DNA of 19,566 nucleotides from Actinobacteria bacterium RBG_16_64_13 (GCA_001768675.1 MELN01000012.1:1-19566), one strand, 5' to 3'; shown: positions 12,976 to 19,566, numbered from the stretch's first letter. The notes: a model not told the origin generated them from the sequence alone. Program-made: numbers and translations.

Positions 12976-13434
12976 GTGGCTGACCGCAAGTACGGCAAAT
13001 ATTTCTTGACAGAACCTTGGGGAATCCCCAACCCGGCCAACACCGACCCTGATCAACCCGTCTACATTGGAATCAATCAGCAAGGCCCGGCGGAGGGATG
13101 GGACGAGCCCTTCACGCAGGTACTGCGTCCAATCTATCGCCCGTACCTCATGATCCCCAAACCGCACGCTCACAACTGCGCCGAGTTTCTTTACTTTATC
13201 GGCGGTAACCCCATGGATTTCCGGGATTTCGGGGCCGAAATCGAGTTCGTCATGGGCGAGGGTGATGACGCTGAGACCTATACCATTACCAGCACCACAT
13301 GGGTATACGTCCCTGAGGAGTTACCGCACTGCCCGCTCAACTTCAAGAGGGTAGACCGGCCGATCATGTTCGGGCACATCATGTTTGCACCCGGATTCGC
13401 GTCAACCACCAGCTTCAACCCAGACCAGAGTTAA
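12976..13434 (+). CDS. Cupin-domain protein
   Basis: A 153-residue single-domain protein of the cupin fold. The first cupin motif is visible as PHAHNCAEFLYFIGG (His-x-His-x3-Glu-x6-Gly), and the second as VPEELPHCPLNF (His with x3-Asn). These give the usual three His plus one Glu metal site. The sequence around these, WGIPNP ... QVLRPIYRPYLMIPKPHAHN ... TTWVYVPEELPHCPLNFKRV, is that of a cupin group with unassigned role. GTG at 12976 is chosen because GGAGG lies five bases upstream; the frame stays open back to 12949. It is the last of three co-directional genes with the SDR and DUF6504-like protein. Its stop overlaps the stop of the opposing isochorismatase pseudogene. Confidence 0.78.
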   Translation: MADRKYGKYFLTEPWGIPNPANTDPDQPVYIGINQQGPAEGWDEPFTQVLRPIYRPYLMIPKPHAHNCAEFLYFIGGNPMDFRDFGAEIEFVMGEGDDAETYTITSTTWVYVPEELPHCPLNFKRVDRPIMFGHIMFAPGFASTTSFNPDQS

Positions 13435-13875
13435 CCCGGGCCAGCGTTACTTGGCGCGCGATCGATCTTCTCGATCATCTCCTCGACCGTTAGGACCTGG
13501 GCGAACAACAAACCCAGCGTCGCCAGGGACGCCCGTTGCAGTTCGGGCGCCGAAACCCCGCCAATGGCCGACGTCGCAGTGCCGTCACTCAAGAAGAAGA
13601 CGCGCAGTTCTCTCTACGTCGCCTCGCGGGCCGTGGTCTCACAGCAGATATTGGTGGCAATACCACCGATGATGAGGGTGTCGATACCACGCCGGCGCAA
13701 GATCTCGGCGAGGTCGGTATCGAAGAAGGCGCCGAATCTGGGCTTGTCGAGGATGATGTCTCCCTCTCGGACCGCGAGCCCGTGATCGAGCTGGGCAGAT
13801 CGCGCGTCTTCGTTGAGAATGCCGGCTCGAGCGGGGGGAGGGGTCTCACCCAGGAGTCCGAGGTTGGAGCCGTCA
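13431..13875 (-). pseudogene. Isochorismatase-family cysteine hydrolase, truncated and with an in-frame amber stop
   Basis: On the minus strand one continuous frame reads AGILNEDARSAQLDHGLAVR, then EGDIILDKPRFGAFFDTDLA, ILRRRGIDTLIIGGIATNIC, CETTAREAT, a TAG at 13616-13614, then RELRVFFLSDGTATSAIGGV and a normal C-terminus ending in TAA at 13431. The catalytic lysine (DKPRFGAF) and cysteine (TNIC) are present. The N-terminal third, including the catalytic aspartate (D-x-Q-N/D), cannot be found in any frame upstream; a stop precedes PDGSNLGLL near 13875. With two lesions the gene is best read as dead. The sequence is otherwise well preserved, so the decay is recent. Confidence 0.8.
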
Positions 13876-13938
13876 GGTCGCAGGCTGAGTCAAGCGAACT
13901 GGCTTACCGGTTTCCCGGGCCCACGAGTTGGCCCCGTC

Positions 13939-14292
13939 TCAGGTACTGGCCCGTTCGCCAGTGGCAATGCGAGCCGCCTGCGTGTTCGCGAAGACGCGAA
14001 TCCTCGGATCGACGAGAAGCCCGTCGATTTCCAAGAGGCGGCGGATGTCGGCGTTCAGCCCGATCAGCCCGAGCCATCCTTTGTGACCCAAGGCTTGCAC
14101 TCCCGCGCGGAGAACCGAGAGACCGCCGCTGTCGATGTAGGCGACATTGCCGAAATCCAAGAAGATGACGTTATAGCGGGCCTCGAATAGCCTGTCCAAC
14201 TCTGCTTGCAGAACACTGCAAGTGCCGTGGTCTATAGCGCCAGTTGCTACAAGCATGGGAACGTCGCCCAAGACGGCAGTCGATAGTTCCAT
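13939..14292 (-). CDS. STAS-domain anti-sigma factor antagonist (SpoIIAA/RsbV-like)
   Basis: A 117-residue single STAS domain. It begins MELSTAVLGDVPMLVATGAIDHGTC, has the central VIFLDFGNVAYIDSGGLSVL, and continues with LGLIGLNADIRRLLEI. S55 in DSGG is the serine that a partner anti-sigma kinase phosphorylates in this family; the dephosphorylated form frees a sigma factor or regulator. The frame opens at 14325, but ATG at 14292 is preferred because TGGAGTGGCA precedes it and the product then starts like other STAS proteins. The partner kinase (RsbW-like) and a PP2C phosphatase are not in the window. A possible small upstream reading frame overlaps the longer start. Confidence 0.85.
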   Translation of the reverse strand: MELSTAVLGDVPMLVATGAIDHGTCSVLQAELDRLFEARYNVIFLDFGNVAYIDSGGLSVLRAGVQALGHKGWLGLIGLNADIRRLLEIDGLLVDPRIRVFANTQAARIATGERAST

Positions 14293-14308
14293 TGCCACTC
14301 CATTGCTT

Positions 14309-14491
14309 TCAGTGAGATACATCATGGATGTGCGAGATCAGATCACCGTTCCCATCGATGATACCCGCGACCTCGGCGCGCGTCACGCCCATCTCCAAGC
14401 TCTCGAACCACCCTGGACTGAAGCGGAGAGGCCGAGACTCGAACCATCCAGTGCCCACTAGTGGCGGGGATCTGTCATATTGTCGACACAT
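14309..14491 (-). CDS. Possible small protein upstream of the STAS gene
   Basis: A 60-residue frame starting at ATG 14491 behind CGGAGTGGT. It contains two GWFES units about 15 residues apart and a C-terminal part, EMGVTRAEVAGIIDGNGDLISHI, that reads like a small helical domain. It ends inside the alternative 5' part of the STAS gene. I recognise no family; it could be a leader peptide, a real small protein or chance. Confidence 0.3.
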   Translation of the reverse strand: MCRQYDRSPPLVGTGWFESRPLRFSPGWFESLEMGVTRAEVAGIIDGNGDLISHIHDVSH

Positions 14492-14548
14492 ACCACTCCG
14501 TTATCAGGACAGACCCAAGCCCTGACGGTCGACCCTGGCAGGTGCGCA

Positions 14549-15076
14549 ATGGCCGCTAATCCTCTGCTGATGAGATTCAGCTCTCTCCTTGAGGACGAGA
14601 GCCTGGAAGGTCCTATCCTGGATCTGGCTTGTGGCAGAGGGGAGAACGGGCTCTTCCTGGCCGGCTTGAACCTGCCGGTCATTCTTGCGGATCGATCCCC
14701 AGAAGCACTGGAAGTGGCCCGAAGATCTGCAGAAGACCAGGGAGTCAAGGTGGAATTCTGGGGGGTTGATCTGGAAACCGGTAGGAATCCTCTCCAGGAG
14801 GGATACTACCGGGCGATCCTGGTCTTCCACTACCTCTACCGGCCGTTCATCCCCTATTTGCGAAAGGGAATCCGCGAGGGAGGAATCCTTATCTATGAGA
14901 CCTTCACCAGCGAGCAGCCCAAGTACGGCCACCCGCACAATCCGGACTATCTGCTGCAACCTGGAGAGCTGGCGGATTGGTTTCAGGACTGGCAAATCAT
15001 CCACTATTATGAAGGTCTCTTGGAAGATCCTCGAAGAGCCGTGGCCCAGATTGTCTGCCGGAAGCCTAGGGAGTAA
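14549..15076 (+). CDS. Class I SAM-dependent methyltransferase (TehB-like)
   Basis: A 175-residue methyltransferase. Motif I, ILDLACGRGENGLFLA, binds S-adenosylmethionine. The acidic residue of motif II is in ILADRSPEAL, and VEFWGVDLE is the post-II segment. The C-terminal part, GGILIYETFTSEQPKYGHPHNP, resembles the YETF-x-x-x-Q-x-x-x-G-x-P-x-NP pattern of small TehB/tellurite-resistance-like methyltransferases. The substrate is unknown. The frame extends upstream to a TTG at 14480, but ATG at 14549 fits the family and follows GGCAGGTGCGCA. It is divergent from the STAS side and converges with the hybrid kinase gene, whose stop lies 15 bases away on the other strand. Confidence 0.83.
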   Translation: MAANPLLMRFSSLLEDESLEGPILDLACGRGENGLFLAGLNLPVILADRSPEALEVARRSAEDQGVKVEFWGVDLETGRNPLQEGYYRAILVFHYLYRPFIPYLRKGIREGGILIYETFTSEQPKYGHPHNPDYLLQPGELADWFQDWQIIHYYEGLLEDPRRAVAQIVCRKPRE

Positions 15077-15091
15077 GAGGAGCCGCGCGCC

Positions 15092-17098
15092 TCAGCGGGT
15101 ACCACAATCCGCCAAATGCGGGTCGTGTTCCCCCGATCGTCGCGGACTGAAGGCCGCCCTGAGTTGCTCCGTGAGCTCCGCCAGGGAATAGGGCTTGTTC
15201 ACGAACCCCACCGAGCCCTGCCCGGCGAAACGGGTGGCGATGTCGCTCTTGGCATACCCGCTTGATATGATCACGCGGACCTCGGGGTCGAGGAGGCGCA
15301 GTTCCCGGAAGGTCTCTTCCCCGTCCATGCGGGGCATGGTCAGATCGAGCAGGACCAGGCTGATCTCATCCCGATGCTCGGCGTAGCGCGCCAAAGCTTC
15401 GCGGCCATCGCCTGCGGTGATGACCGCGAAGCCGAGCGAGGCCAGCATGCGCTCGCCCATAGTCCGGATGGTCTCCTCGTCGTCTACCAGTAGGATGGTG
15501 CCCTCCCCTTGCCAATCACTCTCAGTTGCGCCGTTCTTGCCGGCGAGTAATGCAGCATCGGTCTCCGAAGCGGGGAAGAGGATCTCAAAGGTGGTGCCTT
15601 TGCCCACCGCACTTTCGAGTCGGAGAGCGCCTTTGTGACCGCGCACGATGCCGAGGACGGCGGCCAGGCCCAGGCCTCGACCGGTGAACTTGGTGGTGAA
15701 GAATGGCTCGAAGATGCGCTCTTGGGTGGCCTCGCTCATGCCGGAGCCGGCATCGGAGACTTCGAGGCAGAGGTAAACTCCCGGCGTCAGGCTCTCATCC
15801 CCGTACATCTCCTTCAGGTACTTGGACGAGCACTCCCTGGCGCTGGTGGAGATGGTGATCGCGCCGCTCTGCTCGCCCATGGCCTCAGAGGCGTTCATTA
15901 CCAGGTTCATGACCACCTGCGAGATCTGGCTGACATCGCCGTGAATGGGGGGTAGGTTCTTGCCCAAGTCCAGTCTGAGGACCGCCTTCTTGGAGACGGT
16001 GCTCTTCAGCAGGTCCAGCATGTCCTCGATCAGTGCCCGTAGATCGAGGGCTTCGGTGACGAAGTGCCCCCGGCCGGAGTAGGCCAGCATCTGGTGGCAG
16101 AGGGCAGCGGCCCGACGGGCGCTGGCTGTTATCTCGAGGAGGTTCTCCCGGGTGGGAGCCGACCGCGAGAGCTCCGACAGGGCGAGTTCGGCGTTGCCAA
16201 GCACGCTCGTGAGGATATTGTTGAAGTCGTGGGCGATTCCACCGGCCAGTACTCCCAGGCTCTCCAGCTTCTGGGTGTGTTGGAGTTGGCGCTCCATCTG
16301 GAGACGTTCTTGTTCCGCCCGCTTGCGCTCCCCGATGTCGCGGCTGAAAGCCAGAAGGTACTCCTGGCCCTCAAACTCGATATGACTGGTCGTCACCTCA
16401 ACCGCGAAGATCTCTCCTCCCTTCGTCCGGTGAGTGGACTCGAAGGTCAGCGATTCATGCTTCATGGACTCAAGCCATCGTTCGTCCCAGGAATCGAGGA
16501 TGTTGGGGTCGACGTCCCAGACGGCCATGTCGAGCAACTCCGCGCGGGTGTAGCCCAGATTCCGGCAAATGGAGTCATTGACGAAAAGGAAGCGCCCCTC
16601 GGGGCTTATCCACGACATCATGTCGGTGACGCGGTTGATCGAGAACTCGGTCAGTCTCTGGGTCTTCTCGGCCGCCTTGCGCTCGCTGATGTCGTAGGTG
16701 TAACCCCCGAGCAGGGTTGTATCGCCCTGGGCAATCGGGAACTTGACGCTGGTATAGCTTCGGCCATCGAACTCTTCCTCAAGCTCCAGCACCTTGCCAC
16801 CAGAAACGACAGCCCAATCGTCGGCGGTGATCTTCGCGGCGAATTCGGCCGGAAACAGCTCCGCCATGGTCTTACCCACGATATCCCGACCTGGGCTGCC
16901 GATCATCCGCTGGTAGTTGTCGCTGGCTTGCACTATGCGGCTCTCGGTGGGCGTCACCGCCTTGATGAAGGTGTAGACGGGCGAGTGACGTCCCAACGAC
17001 GAGAGCGATTCTTGCCTCTCCCGCAACGCCTCTTCGGCCTGTTCGCGCTTTGAAGACCGTCTATCCGGCCGGTGCTCGCCGGGATCGTCGGTACCCAC
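15092..17098 (-). CDS. Hybrid sensor histidine kinase (PAS-PAS-HisKA-HATPase-REC)
   Basis: A 668-residue cytoplasmic kinase; no membrane helix or signal peptide is visible. PAS domains lie at about residues 30-140 (ending GGYTYDISERK) and 150-262 (ending FSRDIGERKRAE). A short coiled coil leads to the H-box LGVLAGGIAHDFNNIL with phospho-acceptor H290. The N-box is VVMNLVMNASEAM, G1 is DAGSGM and G2 is GRGLGLAAV. The C-terminal receiver has the acidic pair D539/D540, phospho-acceptor D585 in LLDLTMPRMDG, S612 region IISSGY, and K635 in NKPYS. The NtrB-like H-box plus fused receiver suggests phosphorelay, but no output regulator is nearby. GTG at 17098 follows GGAGGCCAC. The PAS ligands, likely redox or small molecules, cannot be told. 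Confidence 0.92.
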   Translation of the reverse strand: MGTDDPGEHRPDRRSSKREQAEEALRERQESLSSLGRHSPVYTFIKAVTPTESRIVQASDNYQRMIGSPGRDIVGKTMAELFPAEFAAKITADDWAVVSGGKVLELEEEFDGRSYTSVKFPIAQGDTTLLGGYTYDISERKAAEKTQRLTEFSINRVTDMMSWISPEGRFLFVNDSICRNLGYTRAELLDMAVWDVDPNILDSWDERWLESMKHESLTFESTHRTKGGEIFAVEVTTSHIEFEGQEYLLAFSRDIGERKRAEQERLQMERQLQHTQKLESLGVLAGGIAHDFNNILTSVLGNAELALSELSRSAPTRENLLEITASARRAAALCHQMLAYSGRGHFVTEALDLRALIEDMLDLLKSTVSKKAVLRLDLGKNLPPIHGDVSQISQVVMNLVMNASEAMGEQSGAITISTSARECSSKYLKEMYGDESLTPGVYLCLEVSDAGSGMSEATQERIFEPFFTTKFTGRGLGLAAVLGIVRGHKGALRLESAVGKGTTFEILFPASETDAALLAGKNGATESDWQGEGTILLVDDEETIRTMGERMLASLGFAVITAGDGREALARYAEHRDEISLVLLDLTMPRMDGEETFRELRLLDPEVRVIISSGYAKSDIATRFAGQGSVGFVNKPYSLAELTEQLRAAFSPRRSGEHDPHLADCGTR

Positions 17099-17154
17099 GT
17101 GGCCTCCACTAACCGAAAGTGGTGAATCCGCTCCCCGTGCGGATCCCTCCTACG

Positions 17155-17373
17155 TTAACAATACCCGTCACCTCTCAAGGGAAACACGCCGCTCAGGGTG
17201 CCGTCGCTCTTTACCGATAGTTCTCCGCCATACCGGAGGTGCGGCGGGATCTGGCCCCTTTCCATTTCCTCCTCGAGCCTGTACGTGCCGAACCGCGGCA
17301 CCGAGGTCGTTTCCTCTGTCACGGTGGTGGTTGTATGGTTACTCGGCCCCAATTGCGGGAAGTAGAAGGACAC
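17155..17373 (-). CDS. Possible small protein between divergent genes (uncertain)
   Basis: A 72-residue frame. The N-terminal part is Thr-rich (NHTTTTVTEETTSVP) and the rest reads RFGTYRLEEEMERG, YGGELSVKSDGTLSGVFPLRGDGYC. The Thr-rich part resembles the linkers of surface proteins in this window, so it may be the tail of a lost exported protein. The GTG at 17373 has no convincing ribosome binding site. It occupies most of the 301-base gap 17099-17399, where I see no other feature. Confidence 0.3.
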   Translation of the reverse strand: MSFYFPQLGPSNHTTTTVTEETTSVPRFGTYRLEEEMERGQIPPHLRYGGELSVKSDGTLSGVFPLRGDGYC

Positions 17374-17399
17374 AGACTACCTAAGGGAGGAGGCGCATC

Positions 17400-17714
17400 G
17401 TGGCCGTCTATACGTCCGGGGATTGGCACGTGAAGCCAGGCCGCGAGCAAGAGTTCGTGGACGCCTGGAGGGAGTTGGCCGAGTGGAGCACCAATGAGTA
17501 CGGCCCCAACGGGTGGGGCAAGCTGCTGCGGGACAAGGAAGATCCGGCCCGTTTCAGAAGCGTCGGAGCATGGCCCGACGAGCGCGTAGTCGAGGAGTGG
17601 CGCGCGAGCGACGGTTTCAAGCATCGTCTCGCCAAGATTCGCGAGCTGCTGGAAGATGTAAGCATTCGCACGTTTGATCTGGCCACCGAGGTCGGGCGGG
17701 TGCCGGCTCACTAG
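17400..17714 (+). CDS. Antibiotic biosynthesis monooxygenase (ABM) domain protein
   Basis: A 104-residue protein with the dimeric alpha-beta barrel pattern of ABM proteins: YTSGDWHVKPGREQEFVDAWRELAEW, then RFRSVGAWPDERVVEEWRAS and FKHRLAKIRELLEDVSIRTFDL. Family members include small monooxygenases and heme-degrading enzymes as well as proteins without known activity. No heme-ligand residue can be assigned here. GTG at 17400 follows AAGGGAGGAGGCGCATC, an excellent ribosome binding site. It appears monocistronic, with a hairpin 44 bases after the stop. Confidence 0.8.
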   Translation: MAVYTSGDWHVKPGREQEFVDAWRELAEWSTNEYGPNGWGKLLRDKEDPARFRSVGAWPDERVVEEWRASDGFKHRLAKIRELLEDVSIRTFDLATEVGRVPAH

Positions 17715-17757
17715 TAGCGAACGCGCGCGGGTCGTGAGGGGTCAAGCCTGGCCCTGA

Positions 17758-17786
17758 GGTGGCGAGTTTGCCTCCGAGTCGCCACC
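17758..17786 (+). terminator. Hairpin after the ABM-domain gene
   Basis: GGTGGCGA (17758-17765) pairs perfectly with TCGCCACC (17779-17786) around a 13-base loop. It lies 44 bases past the stop codon. There is no strong T-run, so termination efficiency is uncertain. Confidence 0.45.
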
Positions 17787-17973
17787 GAACTCACCCTCGT
17801 TTGACCATGCCACGTGAAGGCAACCCGGCTGGGCCGGAGTGAACACGACCAAAGATGCATTGTCGGATGGCGGTATTCATGAGACTCCCGGGGCGGGTCA
17901 TCTTCTCCTGGAATCGGAGTCAATCGCCGCAGACATCTTGACTAGGCTCCTGTGGATTCAGAGCTGAGGCGGA

Positions 17974-18007
17974 CACCCCGGAGTTGTCCCGTCGGGCTTC
18001 CGGGGTG
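17974..18007. other. Nine-base-pair hairpin directly upstream of the metF promoter
   Basis: CACCCCGGA pairs perfectly with TCCGGGGTG around a 16-base interval that contains a small inner stem (CCCG/CGGG). It ends one base before the candidate -35 box, so it would lie outside the metF transcript. It may stop read-through from upstream or bind a regulator. Confidence 0.45.
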
Positions 18008-18008
18008 G

Positions 18009-18037
18009 TGCAATAAGATGTCCGTCGCCCGTATACT
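18009..18037 (+). promoter_or_regulatory. Candidate metF promoter
   Basis: TATACT at 18032-18037 is a near-consensus -10 box. TGCAAT at 18009-18014 is a weak -35 box with 17-base spacing. The predicted leader is about 70 bases. GATC-containing repeats just after the -10 box could be regulatory but are not a known operator to me. Confidence 0.4.
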
Positions 18038-18114
18038 TGATCACGATCACTTCTTGATCGCTGAATCGTCAGCGGCGTAGTGTCAGGTAACCGATTCCCA
18101 GAGGGGTCAGACTC

Positions 18115-18981
18115 ATGAAGATCGTAGAAATCTTGAACTCAAGAATGAGCTTCTCGTTCGAGGTCTTTCCGCCCAAGACCGATGCGGGCATGGAGAAGCT
18201 GAGGGAAGCACTGAAGCACTTCTACAGCTACAAGCCCGACTTCATCAGCTGCACCTATGGAGCCGGTGGCGGCAACGCGGGTCGCAATGTTGAAGTGTGC
18301 AAGGGCATCAAAGAAGACGGCGTGACCGAAGTCATGACGCACTTCACCTGCATCGGCAACGCAAGAGGGAAGATCACCGGCGAGATCGAGCACTATCGAT
18401 CGCTCGGCATCGAGAACATCCTGGCCATGCGGGGTGACTTGCCGGCAGGTTGGGAGGGAACGAACGGCGATTTCAGCAACGCCGACGGATTGATCGGGTA
18501 CATAAGGCAGGGATTCCCAGATTTCTGTATCGCGGCGGCCTGCTATCCAGAGAAGCACATTCTGGCGCCCTCATTCGCCGCCGACATCGCTCATTTGCGC
18601 AGCAAACAGGACAATGGAGCCGAGTTCCTGTGTTCGCAGTTGTGCCATGACGTTAAGGCGTTCAAGGACTTCGTCTACCGAATAAGGGAAGCTGGGATCA
18701 CCATCCCGGTAGTGCTTGGAATAATGCCGGCATTGGACAAGGACGCCGTCATCCGCATGACCGTGAGCAACGGCTGCTCGATACCCGCTGAACTGGCGAC
18801 GATCATCGGTAGATACGGCGACGATCCTGATGAGTTCAAGAGGGCGGGCATCGAGTATACGATCAATCAGATCTACCGGTTCATGGAAGCGGGAATCGGG
18901 GGATTGCACCTCTACACGCTGAACAAGTGGGAAGATGTCGATGCGATCATGACGGGGTCTGGAATCCGCAAAGACATCTAG
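18115..18981 (+). CDS. metF: 5,10-Methylenetetrahydrofolate reductase
   Basis: A 288-residue FAD-dependent TIM-barrel enzyme that reduces methylene-THF to methyl-THF, for methionine synthesis or, in anaerobes, the methyl branch of the Wood-Ljungdahl pathway. Motifs: FSFEVFPPK with the catalytic Glu (E16), FISCTYGAGG, VMTHFTCIGNAR, IENILAMRGDLP (FAD and folate loops), a GAEFLCSQLCHD segment where the family usually has GAD/E-x-x-x-TQ, VLGIMP, and GGLHLYTLNK near the C-terminus. Length is normal. ATG at 18115 is preceded by CAGAGGGGTCAGACTC. It stands alone: no metH, metV or rnfC-like partner gene is next to it, so its electron donor is not indicated. Confidence 0.93.
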   Translation: MKIVEILNSRMSFSFEVFPPKTDAGMEKLREALKHFYSYKPDFISCTYGAGGGNAGRNVEVCKGIKEDGVTEVMTHFTCIGNARGKITGEIEHYRSLGIENILAMRGDLPAGWEGTNGDFSNADGLIGYIRQGFPDFCIAAACYPEKHILAPSFAADIAHLRSKQDNGAEFLCSQLCHDVKAFKDFVYRIREAGITIPVVLGIMPALDKDAVIRMTVSNGCSIPAELATIIGRYGDDPDEFKRAGIEYTINQIYRFMEAGIGGLHLYTLNKWEDVDAIMTGSGIRKDI

Positions 18982-19014
18982 CCGGAGGGAGCCGGGCCTG
19001 TCACTTGGGCTGGT

Positions 19015-19042
19015 CTCCGGCGGCGTTGCGCCGCTTCCGGAG
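19015..19042 (+). terminator. Hairpin after metF
   Basis: CTCCGG and CCGGAG form an outer six-base stem, and CGGCG-TTG-CGCCG an inner stem, with a three-base bulge. It lies 34 bases after the metF stop. There is no T-run, so it could be a Rho-independent terminator of the GC-only kind or only a processing structure. Confidence 0.45.
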
Positions 19043-19247
19043 CCACACCGCGCTATCGTCGCCTCGTCCGAGTGGACCTCGACGGTGAAAGTGAACTTGA
19101 GGTACTGTCTTCTCGACCCCGCCCGTCCGCTAGGTGCGGGCAATCGTCGGCGAGTCCGCCACCGACTTGCCCCCGAAATCGCCCGAAACACGCAAAGGCC
19201 CGGCCTCTTGAACCGGGTTCCGACACACGGTTCTTGGCGTTCCTAAG

Positions 19248-19300
19248 CGGAGAGAGGGGGATTCGATCCCCCAGGTACCGCCGCCGCGCAGCGACGGTCC
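19248..19300 (-). other. 3' fragment of a tRNA-Ser-like gene (possible attachment site)
   Basis: Read on the minus strand: GGTACC, then GGGGG-ATCGAAT-CCCCC (a perfect 5-7-5 T-arm carrying the TCGA core), then TCTCTCC and G, the 3' acceptor strand and discriminator usual for tRNA-Ser. Before it, ACCGTCGC...GCGGCGGT could be a long variable arm. No matching GGAGAGA 5' strand, D-arm or clean anticodon arm exists within 100 bases upstream, and loop position 54 is A instead of T. It is therefore a fragment, not a working tRNA. Fragments of this shape are left where integrative elements recombine into tRNA genes. Confidence 0.45.
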
Positions 19301-19306
19301 GCGGCT

Positions 19307-19566
19307 TCACAGATGGGAGACAGCCTCCACGACTTCCACGACCAGGGCCCCACGGGCCCAAGGGAAATGAGCCTTCACGCGATCCATCTCCTCGCCAGAG
19401 TCGACGATCTTACCGGTTCCCTTCAAGGTGAAGCCCTGTCCAGGTCCGAGCTTCCCCTCAACCCCGCGTGATGCTACGAGGAGCTGGATCTCTGGATTGC
19501 TCTCGAGATTCGCCTCCATCTGGTGATAGTAGCCCGCGGGGATGAGCAGGCGATCGTCTTCGAACC
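19307..19566 (-). CDS. Pyridoxamine 5'-phosphate oxidase-like (PNPOx/FMN-binding split barrel) protein, C-terminal part
   Basis: The frame is open from the right edge to the TGA at 19309-19307, so the N-terminus lies outside the window. Visible residues read EDDRLLIPAGYYHQMEANLE, SNPEIQLLVASRG, then GFTLKGTGKIVDSGEEMDRV and GALVVEVVEAVSHL. The pattern LLIPA-x-x-x-x-Q-x-x-NL-x-x-NP-x-x-x-LLV ... G-x-x-LKGT-x-x-I is that of PNPOx-like flavin-binding proteins. These range from true oxidases to F420- or heme-binding proteins; the ligand cannot be decided from this part. Its stop codon abuts the tRNA-Ser-like fragment. Confidence 0.78.
   Translation of the reverse strand, partial: FEDDRLLIPAGYYHQMEANLESNPEIQLLVASRGVEGKLGPGQGFTLKGTGKIVDSGEEMDRVKAHFPWARGALVVEVVEAVSHL

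Larger units (their letters stand above)
17715..18114. other. Intergenic region with two hairpins and a promoter
   Basis: 400 bases between the ABM gene and metF. It contains hairpins at 17758-17786 and 17974-18007 and a good -10 box at 18032. I looked for SAM, cobalamin and folate riboswitch cores upstream of metF and recognised none. No reading frame here is convincing. Confidence 0.5.
18982..19306. other. Gap holding a hairpin and a tRNA-Ser 3' fragment
   Basis: 325 bases. It contains the hairpin at 19015-19042 and the tRNA-like remnant at 19248-19300. I could not assign the middle part (19050-19240); short frames exist on both strands without start signals. Confidence 0.5.

Noticed and set aside
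13589..13849. Minus-strand Ser-rich 86-residue frame
   Set aside because: Out-of-frame shadow of the isochorismatase pseudogene, whose own frame matches the family.
14405..14462. tRNA-like stretch (GGTTCGAGTC on the minus strand)
   Set aside because: Only the T-loop-like bases match; no five-base T-stem, acceptor stem or other arms can be drawn.
16064..17053. Plus-strand frame of about 330 codons opposite the hybrid kinase
   Set aside because: Antisense shadow of the PAS and HisKA regions with no start signal or motif.
17715..18114. SAM or cobalamin riboswitch upstream of metF
   Set aside because: No conserved core of these classes was seen, and the main hairpin lies upstream of the likely promoter rather than in the leader.

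Overview
The window is GC-rich by eye, densely coded, and uses many GTG starts behind strong GGAGG-type ribosome binding sites. The surface proteins carry Thr-rich TTTT/TTET linkers, one has a Gram-positive style lipobox, and two flavoproteins have the compact four-cysteine motif of anaerobe iron-sulfur flavoproteins. Together these suggest an uncultured, probably anaerobic or microaerophilic, high-GC bacterium. An actinobacterial lineage seems most likely, with Chloroflexota as an alternative. This placement is an inference; there is no rRNA marker.

Layout. (1) 1-1949, minus strand: a tight sulfur-transfer operon, TusA > DsrE2-like > cysteine desulfurase > IscU/NifU scaffold (cut by the window edge). 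(2) 2160-5381: an iron-sulfur flavoprotein, the tail of a dead PQQ-repeat protein, a small membrane protein, a strong terminator hairpin, and an orphan lipoprotein solute-binding protein with a promoter overlapped by a perfect palindrome. (3) 5382-8428: a zinc-ribbon/one-TM/pilin-like protein, then a minus-strand operon of a short-chain dehydrogenase (SDR), a bacterial homologue of ERG2/sigma-1 receptor, and a DUF4177-like protein. A broken partial copy of the DUF4177-like gene tail lies upstream of the operon. (4) 8429-11201: a HAD phosphatase, a second iron-sulfur flavoprotein, and a membrane pseudokinase that lacks the whole N-lobe and carries an extracellular beta-sandwich-like domain. (5) 11202-13434: a frameshifted transposase remnant, then an SDR, a DUF6504-like protein and a cupin, all co-directional. 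(6) 13431-17098: an isochorismatase-family pseudogene with an in-frame amber stop, a STAS anti-anti-sigma protein, a small methyltransferase, and a hybrid histidine kinase. (7) 17400-19566: an ABM-domain protein, a methylenetetrahydrofolate reductase, what looks like the 3' part of a tRNA-Ser, and the C-terminal part of a PNPOx-like flavoprotein running off the edge.

How the parts work together. The clearest pathway is sulfur relay: the desulfurase can load sulfur on TusA/DsrE-type carriers and on the IscU-type scaffold. The most unusual cluster is SDR + ERG2/sigma-1 + DUF4177, which hints at chemistry or binding of a sterol-like or other hydrophobic ligand. Signalling genes (hybrid kinase, STAS protein, pseudokinase) are present without obvious targets.

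The window also holds five gene or tRNA fragments (PQQ protein, DUF4177 tail, transposase, isochorismatase, tRNA-Ser) but no complete mobile element. This looks like a region that has gained and lost DNA repeatedly.
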